From positions 1,698,556 through 1,762,555 of the forward strand of contig DS990592.1 of the NCBI GenBank assembly GCA_000155695.1: a stretch of DNA of 64,000 bases, read 5' to 3'. The notes beneath the pieces were generated by a model. It searched no databases. It worked only from the letters and a program-made list of their open reading frames with translations, and had not been told where the DNA came from. Made by a program: the position numbers and the translations under genes. Positions 9,202 to 18,257 of the stretch are shown piece after piece (the first letter of the stretch is position 1; every line of letters begins with the position of its first letter). This DNA comes from Verrucomicrobiia bacterium DG1235 (lineage in GTDB: Bacteria > Verrucomicrobiota > Verrucomicrobiia > Opitutales > Opitutaceae).

Positions 9202-10616
9202 CCCTCCTCATGGTAATAGGTCTCCCAGCCGAGGTAGGTTTCGAACGCTTCCTTCAGAATCGCAGCCGTATGAGAAGCATTCATCACCACGTGATGCTCG
9301 AATCCCTCGCGGCACACGTATCGCATTAGCTTTTGCAGCTTGGGCACCTCCGCCACGGCCCTGTTGCCAAAGGTCTTCAAGTTGTCATCCGTCAGTTGGC
9401 CTTCGCCAATGTAAGCGCGAATCTTTCCGTTCGTATCGTCAGTCGTGATACGCCCGTAGGTAAGAGAACTCGCTGGCGTACGGCCATCCAACGCTCCATA
9501 AGTATTCTCTTCGCCCACGACCGTTCCTAGGATCGGGGCGGTCGCGATTTTCGCATCCTTGAGAAAGGACTTCGCCCAATTGCCACAATGGAAAAGCACG
9601 CACTTGTCGTCCTCCGAACCGTAGTTGTTATTCCAATCCACCAAGGCGCTCGGCGTTCCAGAGGCCAATTGCATGGCGTACATGGTGAGCACTCCGGTGA
9701 CGTCCACTTCGCAGGCGCTAGGCGACAGGTCTTCACTCATCATGCTCATGCTCGTACACACGTTGCAGCCATGGTTTGCCTGCACGGAAGTCCAACACTG
9801 GACAGCCGTCGCATCGAGAGCGTTTTGATCGACGAAATGATCGAGGACCACCCCGAGACGAGCCATCTGCACGAGCTTGGGTTCTGGTACCATCGAGGCG
9901 TTGGCGTAAGCCTTAATCTCTTCGATTTTAGCAGCAATCTCATCGCTATCGACTGCTAGCTTTTCAGCGTCGCCTAAGATTTCCGAAAGATCGACCGTCG
10001 TCACGGAAATCCCATTACGCTCTAGAATTTTCTCGCTGTAGCGAACCGTGTTGAAAGCTCCAGGCCGCGCCCCAACCGCGCCAATGCGGCAACCGCGAAT
10101 TCCTCGCACCACCCGACACACTGCCACAAAATTCTGCAGATCAGCTACAAAACTGGGATCATCGGGCCGCACCACATGCTTCTGCGTGAGCGAATAAGCG
10201 ATGCCGGCTTGGCGAAGATTGTTGCAAACCGAGATCTTCCCGCAAAACGCGTCACGCCGTCGAATCACGTCCAGACGGTCCAAGTCATCTGGGTAGCCCT
10301 GCACCAATACCGGCACATCCAAGGCAGCCAACTTCAATGTATCCGCCACCCCCTTCTCGTCACCGAAGTTCGGCAAGCAGACGTAAACGCCGCCGATTTC
10401 CTCGCGGTGCGCTTTGAACAAGTCAGCGCACTTCCGAGCGTCCGCATGCGTCTCCACTCCGCCGAGTTTCGTGTCGTCCTCGGAGAGCATAATCGCCTTC
10501 AAGCCAAGGGACTCGAAGAGTTCAGTAACATCGGCACGGGCCTCCGTCACAAGCTTGTCAGGAAAAAAGTCGCGGTTGCCAAAAATGACACCAACTGCAA
10601 ATGCGTTCTCGTTCAC
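9198..10616 (-). CDS. L-fucose/L-arabinose isomerase-family protein (sugar isomerase)
   Basis: The protein has 472 residues with a GTG start at 10616; the leader has no clear Shine-Dalgarno site. The N-terminal part has the alternating-domain pattern (GGVYVCLPNFGDEKGVADTL). The C-terminal part has CWTSVQANHGCNVCTSMSMM, SALVDWNNNYG and VLFHCGNWAKSF, all typical of the FucI/AraA-like fold that binds a divalent metal and interconverts aldose and ketose. It is the first gene of the operon, facing the AraC regulator. Known relatives act on fucose, arabinose, xylose, apiose or sulfoquinovose; the kinase plus split transketolase downstream suggest a pentose-type sugar. Its stop codon TAG lies inside the REP-like element. 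Confidence 0.8.
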   Translation of the reverse strand: MNENAFAVGVIFGNRDFFPDKLVTEARADVTELFESLGLKAIMLSEDDTKLGGVETHADARKCADLFKAHREEIGGVYVCLPNFGDEKGVADTLKLAALDVPVLVQGYPDDLDRLDVIRRRDAFCGKISVCNNLRQAGIAYSLTQKHVVRPDDPSFVADLQNFVAVCRVVRGIRGCRIGAVGARPGAFNTVRYSEKILERNGISVTTVDLSEILGDAEKLAVDSDEIAAKIEEIKAYANASMVPEPKLVQMARLGVVLDHFVDQNALDATAVQCWTSVQANHGCNVCTSMSMMSEDLSPSACEVDVTGVLTMYAMQLASGTPSALVDWNNNYGSEDDKCVLFHCGNWAKSFLKDAKIATAPILGTVVGEENTYGALDGRTPASSLTYGRITTDDTNGKIRAYIGEGQLTDDNLKTFGNRAVAEVPKLQKLMRYVCREGFEHHVVMNASHTAAILKEAFETYLGWETYYHEEG

Positions 10617-10751
10617 GTTGGGGTTGGGTTAAGAAAAATGAACTTCGTGGGCGGGAAGTATATCCTAACTTTATCCTCGTTTCTTCCTCTCTGACGGTAC
10701 AATATGACTCTATTCTAAGAATCTTACCGACTGTCAGATAAAACAAGAAAG
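10617..10751. promoter_or_regulatory. Divergent promoter region between the sugar operon and its AraC regulator
   Basis: These 135 bases separate the GTG of the isomerase gene (minus) and the ATG of the AraC gene (plus), so both promoters and probably the regulator's binding sites lie here. The DNA is more AT-rich than the flanking genes around 10660-10750. I do not see a convincing direct repeat or a strong -35/-10 pair by eye, so no individual site is called. Confidence 0.5.
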
Positions 10752-11624
10752 ATGGACCGCTTCGATCCCGAGAGACCCGATTTCAAGCCCTACGGGTTAA
10801 CATGCGTCAACTGGAACCCCAGCCCAATGGGCAGGCCAGACCACCACAACGAGGTAGAGCTCAACCTCATGCGCTCAGGCTGGGTCTCCTACATGCTTGG
10901 CGGAGCAAAGGTAAACCTCTTAGCAGGAGATCTCGGAGCCTTCTGGGCCTCGATTCCACATCAGGTAATCGACTACGGTTCGGACACCGAGTATTTCGTA
11001 GTGACTATTCCCTTCGCTTGGTTTCTGCAATTTAGTCTACCCAATCAGTTCACTCAAACCTTGCTCAAAGGCACGCTGATTACCGAGCCTCTCAACGGTA
11101 AACTCACAACCGAATCCGAACGCTTCGCCCAATGGGAACAGGACCTAGCGAACAATCGAGATGAATCCCAAGATATCGTTCTCCTAGAACTACAAGCTCG
11201 CCTGCAGCGCATGGCCCTCTACGCGAAACAGGAAAAGCTCATAACGACCTCCGTCGACACTTTGTCCCCAACATCTGTCATAGCCGACGGGGGACTCAAC
11301 AAGGTCGAGCAAATCGCCTGCCTCATCGCTCAACGCTACTTGGAGCCCCTTACCGCGGAAACCATCGGACAAGCCGTCGGACTGCACCCCAACTATGCGA
11401 TGAACCTCTTCAAGAAAACCTTCGGCACCACACTCGTCGACTACATCACGAACCATCGCATTTCCCATGCTCAACGACTTCTCGTCACCACCGATCAAAA
11501 AATCCTAGATATAGCGATGAACTCTGGGTTTAATACGCTTTCACGATTCAACGAAGCCTTTCGACGCTGCTGCGGCTTCACCCCCCGCGAGTATCGAAAA
11601 AACCAATACTCGCAAACTACCTAA
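10752..11624 (+). CDS. AraC-family transcriptional regulator with cupin sensor domain
   Basis: The protein has 290 residues. The N-terminal 150 residues look like a cupin sugar sensor (DHHNEVELNLMRSGWVSYML, then LLAGDLGAFWASIPHQV), similar to MelR/RhaS types. The C-terminal 100 residues form two helix-turn-helix motifs: LTAETIGQAVGLHPNYAMNL and ILDIAMNSGFNTLSRFNEAF, ending in the family hallmark FTPREYRK. Its position, divergent from the isomerase-transketolase-transporter operon, makes it the likely substrate-responsive activator of that operon. Autoregulation through the shared intergenic region is plausible. Confidence 0.92.
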   Translation: MDRFDPERPDFKPYGLTCVNWNPSPMGRPDHHNEVELNLMRSGWVSYMLGGAKVNLLAGDLGAFWASIPHQVIDYGSDTEYFVVTIPFAWFLQFSLPNQFTQTLLKGTLITEPLNGKLTTESERFAQWEQDLANNRDESQDIVLLELQARLQRMALYAKQEKLITTSVDTLSPTSVIADGGLNKVEQIACLIAQRYLEPLTAETIGQAVGLHPNYAMNLFKKTFGTTLVDYITNHRISHAQRLLVTTDQKILDIAMNSGFNTLSRFNEAFRRCCGFTPREYRKNQYSQTT

Positions 11625-11709
11625 AACTCCCTTTCTGGAGTTTGGTAACATGCCGGTAACACAAGTCTGCTACCTTACCCCAATCGAAAATCCCTCCTCT
11701 CTTCCGCCT

Positions 11710-12627
11710 ATGCCTGCAAATGCGATCCAACTCCGCGACGTGACCAAATCCTACGGGGCCCATAAAGCCGTAGACACGCTTTCCCTCACCGTGCCGTCAG
11801 GCGCCATCTACGGCTTCATCGGACCGAACGGATCCGGAAAGACCAGCACGATTCGCATGATCCTCAATATCCTAGAACCCGATTCGGGCTCTATCGAAGT
11901 CCTCGGCCAAACCAAAGCCCGCACCGCCAACGACCGTATAGGCTACTTGCCTGAAGAACGCGGTCTCTACAAGAAGATGAAGGTCGCCAGCTTGCTGGAG
12001 TACTACGCCACAATTAAAGGCATGCCCGCTCGAGAAGCCCGTCTGGAAGGCAAACGTTGGCTAGAAAAATTCGACCTCGCGGCCTGGGCGGACAAACGCA
12101 TCGAAGCCCTGTCCAAAGGCATGGCCCAAAAGGTTCAGTTTATCGCAACCGTGCAGACCCGGCCCGAGCTGATCATTCTCGACGAACCCTTTTCCGGACT
12201 CGACCCCGTCAATCTCGAGGCCGTGCGCGACGCCATTCTCGAATTGCGAGCGCAGGGAGCGACAATCGTCTTCTCCACCCACGATATGGCAATGGCCGAG
12301 CAAATGTGCGACTCCATCCTCATGATCTACAAAGGGCAGAAGGTGCTCGATGGATCTCTCAAGTCCATAAAAGACAAATACGGCCAAGACACCATACGCC
12401 TGCGAACCGATAGAGGAGCGGACGCCCTCATCGACCTACCGGAAATCGAATACAAACGTGACTTCGGCAACTATCAGGAAATCCGAGTCTCGGGCGACTC
12501 AAACGACCTGCTCGCCAAGCTTCTCCAGCGAGCGCGTATCGAACAATTCGAAATCACCCGCCCTTCCCTGCATGATATCTTCGTGCGCATCGCCAAACCT
12601 CAAAATGAGGACCATTCTCATGAATAA
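11710..12627 (+). CDS. ABC exporter ATP-binding protein (NatA-like)
   Basis: The protein has 305 residues from the ATG at 11710 (MPANAIQLRDVTKSYGAHKA); an upstream ATG at 11650 would add 20 unlike residues. Walker A is GPNGSGKTSTIRMIL, the signature is SKGMAQKVQFIATV (degenerate LSGGQ, common in this branch) and Walker B is LIILDEPFSGLDPV, with the switch His in FSTHDMAMAE. A C-terminal DUF4162-like region follows. It overlaps the permease gene by eight bases, forming a two-gene exporter like NatAB. The substrate is unknown; sodium, drugs or peptides are possible in this family. Confidence 0.9.
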   Translation: MPANAIQLRDVTKSYGAHKAVDTLSLTVPSGAIYGFIGPNGSGKTSTIRMILNILEPDSGSIEVLGQTKARTANDRIGYLPEERGLYKKMKVASLLEYYATIKGMPAREARLEGKRWLEKFDLAAWADKRIEALSKGMAQKVQFIATVQTRPELIILDEPFSGLDPVNLEAVRDAILELRAQGATIVFSTHDMAMAEQMCDSILMIYKGQKVLDGSLKSIKDKYGQDTIRLRTDRGADALIDLPEIEYKRDFGNYQEIRVSGDSNDLLAKLLQRARIEQFEITRPSLHDIFVRIAKPQNEDHSHE

Positions 12628-13939
12628 GATCCTAGCCGTCGCTAAAGCCGAATACTTCGTCGCGGTACGCTCCAAGGCCTTTCTGGTTGGGGTATTCATG
12701 ATGCCGATATTCATGCTCGGAGGATTCGTCGCCCAAATCCTCCTCAAAGACCAAGTCGATAAGGCCGACCGCCTCTGCGTCATCGTCGACCAAAGCGAAC
12801 TCATGTTTCCGCTCATTCAGAAAGCCAACCAATGGCGCAACGAAAACGAAATCTTCGAAACCGAAGAAAACGGCGAACGCAAACAAGTCCGGCCCAAATT
12901 CATTTTCGAATCCTATCAGTCCGATCAAGACCTCGAGACGATTCATCAAGAGCTAACCGAACGCGTATCGAGCAAGGAGCTCGTCGGATACGCCATTATC
13001 GATAAGCAGATTCTGGATACAAGACGAACTCCAGAACGGCGAGCCATAGCCTACCATACAAATACTCCCAGCTTTCGCTCCCTTCCCGGCTGGCTCGAAT
13101 ACGTGGTCAATCGCGAAACTCAACGCATCCGCTTCGAACGCTCCGGGCTCGATCAAAGCCTCGTCAACGAACTATCTACTCCAGTTAAACTGACATCGCT
13201 CGGACTCGTAGCGAAAGTTGACGAAAACGGCGCCGCCCAAGCCGAAGAGAACGACGAGCTACGCACCTTCGCCGTCCCGATCGCCTCAATGTTTCTCATC
13301 TTCATGATGATCATGATGACCGCCCCGGCCCTGCTGAATCAGGTTCTAGAGGAAAAAACGCAAAAGATCTCCGAAATCCTCATCGCCTCCATATCTCCTT
13401 TCCAACTGCTCATGGGTAAACTGTTGGCCACCGTCGGCGTCTCAGTATCACTCTCTACACTCTATTTGGGCGCGATCTACGGAGCTACCGTCTACTTCGG
13501 TTTCTCCGACCTTATCGACCCCACAGTATACCCCTGGTTCTTCCTCTTTCTTATTATATCCCAATTCATGTACGGCTCGATTTTCTCCGCCATAGGAGCC
13601 GCCTGCAACGAGATCAAAGATGCCCAAAGCCTCATGACGCCAGCCATGCTCATCGTGATGATCCCCTTCTTCTGCTTTAGCATCATTCTGCAGTCGCCCA
13701 ATAGCGCTTTCTCAACGGGCATCTCCCTCTTTCCGCCCGCCACCCCCATCATTATGTTCCTCCGGATCCTCCTCGACCCAGGTCCACCACTTTGGCAGCT
13801 CCTGCTCGGCATCGCCTTGACCGCAGGATTCACCGTTTTCTGCATCGCCGCCGCAGGCAAAGTCTTCCGCATCGGCATCCTCTCCCAAGGTCAAACGCCT
13901 AGCATTTGGCAACTCATGAAATGGATCGTATCCAAGTAG
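12620..13939 (+). CDS. ABC-2 type exporter permease (NatB-like)
   Basis: The protein has 439 residues from the ATG at 12620, preceded by GAGGA at a fitting distance; an in-frame ATG at 12605 is the alternative. It has one N-terminal membrane segment (AFLVGVFMMPIFMLGGFVA), a long extracytoplasmic region, then five or six segments at the C-terminus, including LEEKTQKISEILIASISPFQ, the typical ABC2_membrane_3 signature. It pairs with the ATPase directly upstream. Function is inferred from family only: export or efflux of an unknown compound. Confidence 0.88.
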   Translation: MNKILAVAKAEYFVAVRSKAFLVGVFMMPIFMLGGFVAQILLKDQVDKADRLCVIVDQSELMFPLIQKANQWRNENEIFETEENGERKQVRPKFIFESYQSDQDLETIHQELTERVSSKELVGYAIIDKQILDTRRTPERRAIAYHTNTPSFRSLPGWLEYVVNRETQRIRFERSGLDQSLVNELSTPVKLTSLGLVAKVDENGAAQAEENDELRTFAVPIASMFLIFMMIMMTAPALLNQVLEEKTQKISEILIASISPFQLLMGKLLATVGVSVSLSTLYLGAIYGATVYFGFSDLIDPTVYPWFFLFLIISQFMYGSIFSAIGAACNEIKDAQSLMTPAMLIVMIPFFCFSIILQSPNSAFSTGISLFPPATPIIMFLRILLDPGPPLWQLLLGIALTAGFTVFCIAAAGKVFRIGILSQGQTPSIWQLMKWIVSK

Positions 13940-14136
13940 ACAGACAAGGCCATCAGCGACTACCCCTAGACCTCTGAACCGATTCGTACTTAAATTTAGG
14001 ATACATTTAAAAAACTCTAAGCCCCAGCGAAAAAAGAAAGCCTAGCTCCACAAAAAAGACGTACCCGAGCGATTCATTTACCCGAACGAACTTTGACCAT
14101 TGATCTTTATACCTAAGCGCGTCTACTTTGCGCTCT

Positions 14137-16023
14137 ATGAATCGCCTCCTACTCTTTTTGCTATCCCTTACTACCCTGGCATCAGCGAGCCTTCTTCACG
14201 CTAAGCCACTATCAATATCTCTCGATGTAGACGCGACACAGATTACGCGTAAGCTCGTCAACTCCCGACTTACCTTCGAAACAAGCCCAGGCGAACTGGT
14301 CCTTCGCTATCCGGAATGGGTTCCGGGCGTGCACGCCCCGCGCGGCCCAATCCAAAACCTTGGCGGCCTGAGAGTCACCGACGACAAAGGGCAAACCGTC
14401 AACTGGGAGCGAGATCCCAAAGACCGCTATCGCTTCCTCGTAGACGTACCCAAGGGCAGTCGATCCGTCACCGTGGCCATCGACTACATCTGCAGCCAGC
14501 CATCCACCAACTCAAACGGAGTCGACTCCTTCGGTAACTCCTTCGTCGGAATCATCAATTGGAATACGCTGCTGGTCTATCCCGAGTCGCATCCACTCGC
14601 CGAAGTCGAAGTGACCACCCAGCTCACCCTACCGAACGGCTGGAAGCTGGGCTGCGCCATCGCGTCAAACCAAGACGACTCCGGCATCTGGAATTTGGAT
14701 ACAGTGAACATCGAACAGCTCGTCGACAGCCCAATCATCATGGGTGAAAATTTTCGCAGCTTCGAACTGGAAGCTGCGGACTTCCCCAAGACCAACCTCC
14801 ACGTCACCTCAGAATCCGCGGCAGCCTTGATGGCCCCCGACGAGACAATCGAAAAATTCGGCAAACTGGCCAGCGAAGCCGGGCTCCTATTTGGCGGGGC
14901 TCACTTCGAGCAGTACGACTTCCTTCTCGTCTGTAGCGACCAGCTTCCCTTCAACGGGCTGGAGCACCTGAAGAGCAGCTACAACAGCGTCAGCGAACGC
15001 TTCTTCCTCGAGGAGGATAAGCTGAAAGGCTGGGAGGGCTACCTCCTCCCACATGAATTCGTCCACTCCTGGTGCGGCAAGTACCGCCGACCAGAAGGCA
15101 TGCTTACCCATGATTTCCACACCGTGAAAGACACCAGACTTCTCTGGGTCTACGAAGGCCTCACCCAACACCTCGGCGAGGTCCTGACCGTTCGCAGCGG
15201 AATCTGGGATATCGATCACTTCAAACAGTTGCTCGCAGGAAAAATCAGCTACCTCCGTTCCATCAGAGGACGCCAGTGGCGCTCGCTCGAAGATACCGCC
15301 GCAGACGCCTACCACCTTCGCGGATGGAGCAGAAGCTGGAGCAGCCTCCGTCGCGGACAGGACTACTACAACGAAGGCCTTCTCTTCTGGTTGGAAGTGG
15401 ATGCGATCCTTCGCGGTGAAACCAATAGCGAAACGACTTTGGACGACTTCTCCAAGCAATTCCTCGGAGCCAACTACCCTGGAGGCGAAGTACTGCCATT
15501 TACCGAAGAAGACGTCGTTTCAGAGCTCAACAAGCTCCTGAAGTACGATTGGGAGGAGCTCATCGAAAATCGAATTACTAATACTCAAGAAAGCATGCCC
15601 CTCGATTTTGTAGAGAAACTTGGATACAAGCTGAAGTACTCGAGCGAACCTACAAAGGCGCAAAAAGACAGGGAGAAAGATCGCAACTACGCCTCCGCCC
15701 TCGATTCGCTCGGAATGGACGTGTCCAAAAGCGGAACCGTCAGAAGCGGCCTCGTCATCGACATGCCTGCAGCGGCCGCTGGCGTAAGCCCAGGAATGAA
15801 AATTATCGGAGTCAACGATCGGAAATTCTCGCTGGACCGCTTTCGCGAAGCTATCGCCGACAGCGTCGTCCGCGGCAAAGTCACCCTTCTAGTCGAAGAT
15901 GGAGATCGATTCAGAACCATTGAGATCCCCTACGACGGCGGACTTCGCTACCTCGAACTCGAACGCGACGAATCAAAGCCAGACCTCATCGAAGCCATCT
16001 ACACGCCCCGCCTAGAGTCCTAA
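14137..16023 (+). CDS. M61-family aminopeptidase with C-terminal PDZ domain, secreted
   Basis: The protein has 628 residues from the ATG at 14137 (MNRLLLFLLSLTTLASASLL, a signal peptide cleaved near SLLHA). The N-terminal beta domain is followed by the zinc site HEFVHSW near residue 306 and the downstream Glu in VYEGLTQHLGEVL, as in glycyl aminopeptidase-like M61 enzymes. Near residues 535-605 there is a PDZ domain (GLVIDMPAAAAGVSPGMKII). It probably trims peptides in the periplasm. It stands alone: 197 bases without a gene lie before it and a same-strand acetyltransferase gene follows after 61 bases. The length is normal for the family. Confidence 0.9.
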   Translation: MNRLLLFLLSLTTLASASLLHAKPLSISLDVDATQITRKLVNSRLTFETSPGELVLRYPEWVPGVHAPRGPIQNLGGLRVTDDKGQTVNWERDPKDRYRFLVDVPKGSRSVTVAIDYICSQPSTNSNGVDSFGNSFVGIINWNTLLVYPESHPLAEVEVTTQLTLPNGWKLGCAIASNQDDSGIWNLDTVNIEQLVDSPIIMGENFRSFELEAADFPKTNLHVTSESAAALMAPDETIEKFGKLASEAGLLFGGAHFEQYDFLLVCSDQLPFNGLEHLKSSYNSVSERFFLEEDKLKGWEGYLLPHEFVHSWCGKYRRPEGMLTHDFHTVKDTRLLWVYEGLTQHLGEVLTVRSGIWDIDHFKQLLAGKISYLRSIRGRQWRSLEDTAADAYHLRGWSRSWSSLRRGQDYYNEGLLFWLEVDAILRGETNSETTLDDFSKQFLGANYPGGEVLPFTEEDVVSELNKLLKYDWEELIENRITNTQESMPLDFVEKLGYKLKYSSEPTKAQKDREKDRNYASALDSLGMDVSKSGTVRSGLVIDMPAAAAGVSPGMKIIGVNDRKFSLDRFREAIADSVVRGKVTLLVEDGDRFRTIEIPYDGGLRYLELERDESKPDLIEAIYTPRLES

Positions 16024-16084
16024 AAAACCTCGCCCCCGGAACGGCGCCCATTGCCGGGTTCCTCACCCGCCACACTCCCTCCCT

Positions 16085-16639
16085 ATGCCCACCGAAAAAG
16101 AAAAAATGCTCGCAGGAGAGCTCTACCTCGCTGGAGGCAAAGAACTCGCCGACGAGCGACTCGCCGCCCGCACAGCTGTACACAACTACAACGCCACGAC
16201 TCCCGAACAATTCGCGCAACGCGCCGCAATCCTAAAATCCCTCCTCGGCACCTACCACAAGACCGCTTTTATCGAGCCCGTCTTTCGCTGCGACTACGGT
16301 TACAACATCCATCTCGGCAAAGCCTTCTACGCAAATTTCGGCTGCGTCATGCTCGACGTAAACCGCATCGAAATCGGCGACTACGTAAAATTCGGCCCCA
16401 ACGTCCAGCTCTACACCGCCGGACATCCTCTCGATCCCGAAGAACGCGCCACCTTCAAAGAATTCGGACACCCCATTTCCATCGGCGACAAGGTCTGGAT
16501 CGGCGGCGGAGCCATCGTCCTGCCCAACGTCACCATCGGCGAAGGCGCCACCATAGGAGCCGGAAGCGTAGTCACAAAGTCAATACCGCCCCGCGTCGTC
16601 GCCGTCGGCAACCCCTGCCGCGTCATCCGCGAGCTGTAA
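16085..16639 (+). CDS. Maltose/galactoside O-acetyltransferase family protein
   Basis: The protein has 184 residues. It begins with the Mac domain (EKEKMLAGELYLAGGKELAD) and continues as a left-handed beta-helix of hexapeptide repeats: PVFRCDYGYNIHLGKAFYAN, then DKVWIGGGAIVLPNVTIGEG and AGSVVTKSIPP. The catalytic His is present in YTAGHPLDP. It transfers acetyl from acetyl-CoA to a sugar hydroxyl in the cytoplasm. The family is well conserved and the length is normal. No functional link to the neighbours is evident. Confidence 0.9.
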   Translation: MPTEKEKMLAGELYLAGGKELADERLAARTAVHNYNATTPEQFAQRAAILKSLLGTYHKTAFIEPVFRCDYGYNIHLGKAFYANFGCVMLDVNRIEIGDYVKFGPNVQLYTAGHPLDPEERATFKEFGHPISIGDKVWIGGGAIVLPNVTIGEGATIGAGSVVTKSIPPRVVAVGNPCRVIREL

Positions 16640-16863
16640 GGCAACGCTCGTCCCGACCCTCTCGATCTCGACCTCGAATTGCAGACAGACGATTTCTTCA
16701 TGCTGGGTCGCACCAAAGACGATACTTGCGGCTGACAAATGAAGGATTCAAACCACCTCCGCTTCAAAAAGGTGCTGTCATTAAGCCCTGCCCGAAGCGC
16801 GCGATTTGAACTACTCCAGTAGAAGCATCTCAAATCTAACTACAGAGAATTCTGCCACCCAAA

Positions 16864-16880
16864 AATATTCGGTGAATATT
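16864..16880. promoter_or_regulatory. Perfect inverted repeat upstream of the TonB receptor (candidate operator)
   Basis: AATATTC and GAATATT flank GGT, giving a perfect 7+3+7 dyad. It lies 118 bases before the receptor's start codon, within a 359-base stretch (16640-16998) that holds no gene I can support. An AT-rich dyad of this size is typical of a dimeric repressor site. No regulator gene is adjacent, so the binding protein is unknown. Apart from this dyad I see nothing in the stretch. Confidence 0.4.
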
Positions 16881-16998
16881 GTAGGCATCCCCCAAAATTA
16901 GATAGGGAAATCTCTGTCATTAGAAAATGCATGCACCCGCTGCTTGTTTTTGTGCGTAAACCTAACAAAATAGTGTGAGAACAAAGGTTGCCCTACCC

Positions 16999-18186
16999 AT
17001 GTTATCAAAGCCAACTCTCTTTCTTATCCTCGCTCCTCTCACTAAAGCCGCTCAAGACGTGGTCGAACTGGATGCGGTGAAAGTCGAAGGACGAGGTTCG
17101 CTCCTTGTCGGGGAAGCTCTCTCCGCCTCCCAAGGGGTGATCGGCCAAATCGATCTGCAGACCCGACCCATGCTCCGCACTGGCGAGGTCCTGGAGGCAG
17201 TACCCGGAATGATAGTCACGCAGCACAGCGGCACCGGAAAAGCGAACCAGTACTTTCTCCGCGGATTTAACCTCGACCACGGTACCGACTTCGCCACCTG
17301 GATCGACGGAATGCCTGTCAACATGGTCTCGCACGGGCAAGGCTACACCGACCTCAACTTCATCATTCCCGAGCTTGTCGACAACATCAGCTACCTCAAA
17401 GGCTCCTGCTACTCGGAGGTTGGCGACTTATCCTCCGCGGGTTCCGCAAGCATCCAAACCATGCGCGAGCTGGAAAACGACATGATTTCAGTCGACTACG
17501 GCGAAGATGGCTACCTGCGCGCCTTCGGGGCCACATCTCAATCCGTCGGAGAAGACGGGACGCTGCTCTTTGGAGCGGAAAACGTCGTGAACAACGGACC
17601 TTGGGACATCGACGAAAACCTTAACAAAATCAACGGCCTCGTAACCTACAGCGCGACGCCGACGAAAGACCTCGAGTATGGCGTCACCTTGATGGCCTAC
17701 AATTCATCATGGGATTCCGCAGACCAAATCCCAGACCGCGCCGTCGAGCAGGGCTTGATCACGCCATTTGGCTCGATCGACGACACCGTGGGTGGATCCT
17801 CCTCACGCTACAGTCTTTCGGGTCACCTCACTAAAAACGGTGTTGAACAGACGACCAAACTATCCGCCTACACCATCTACTACGACATGGCGATTTGGTC
17901 CAACTTCACCTACTTCCTAGATAACCCAGTCGGGGGCGACCAATTCCAGCAATCAGACCGACGCATGATCTACGGCGCTGAGCTCGCCCATCTGTTCGGA
18001 TACCACATGCAACAGACCTTCGGCCTGCAAACCCGTTACGATGCAGTAGACAAAGTTGGGCTCTACAACACCCAGGCCCGCCAGATTCTAAGCGCCAACC
18101 GGGAAGACAGCGGCGGAATCGAAGACAAGCACTATCAAATCATTCAGCCTCGCTCTCTCCGCCTAAATGTAACCAAACTATTCTAA
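16999..18186 (+). CDS. TonB-dependent receptor, apparently shortened by an internal in-frame deletion
   Basis: The protein has 395 residues from the ATG at 16999 (a GTG at 16975 is also in frame). A short signal peptide is followed by a TonB-box-like start (VVELDAVKVEG) and a full plug domain (RTGEVLEAVPGMIVTQHSG, YFLRGFNLDHGTDFATWIDG). Barrel strands run to about residue 370. The sequence then jumps to HYQIIQPRSLRLNVTKLF, which looks like the final beta-strand with the C-terminal Phe of outer-membrane proteins. Relatives have about 650-750 residues, so roughly 300 residues of barrel seem missing without a frameshift. It probably cannot form a normal 22-strand barrel. The NRPS cluster starts 72 bases downstream. 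Confidence 0.75.
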   Translation: MLSKPTLFLILAPLTKAAQDVVELDAVKVEGRGSLLVGEALSASQGVIGQIDLQTRPMLRTGEVLEAVPGMIVTQHSGTGKANQYFLRGFNLDHGTDFATWIDGMPVNMVSHGQGYTDLNFIIPELVDNISYLKGSCYSEVGDLSSAGSASIQTMRELENDMISVDYGEDGYLRAFGATSQSVGEDGTLLFGAENVVNNGPWDIDENLNKINGLVTYSATPTKDLEYGVTLMAYNSSWDSADQIPDRAVEQGLITPFGSIDDTVGGSSSRYSLSGHLTKNGVEQTTKLSAYTIYYDMAIWSNFTYFLDNPVGGDQFQQSDRRMIYGAELAHLFGYHMQQTFGLQTRYDAVDKVGLYNTQARQILSANREDSGGIEDKHYQIIQPRSLRLNVTKLF

Positions 18187-18257
18187 AGGAACCACCCTCC
18201 TAGGTTTCCTAGAGCAATACCCCTATCCCCGCTACGAAAACCATTCCCGAAAGACCT

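Noticed and set aside
1-10616. Sulfoquinovose transketolase (sulfo-TK) operon
   Set aside because: Isomerase and split transketolase would fit, but that route needs no sugar kinase and usually has a sulfoquinovosidase and sulfo-sugar exporter; none is visible here. Kept only as a lesser alternative.
16640-16740. Continuation of the acetyltransferase frame beyond its stop (about 31 codons)
   Set aside because: The acetyltransferase has a normal C-terminus before the stop; the following short open stretch shows no recognisable domain.
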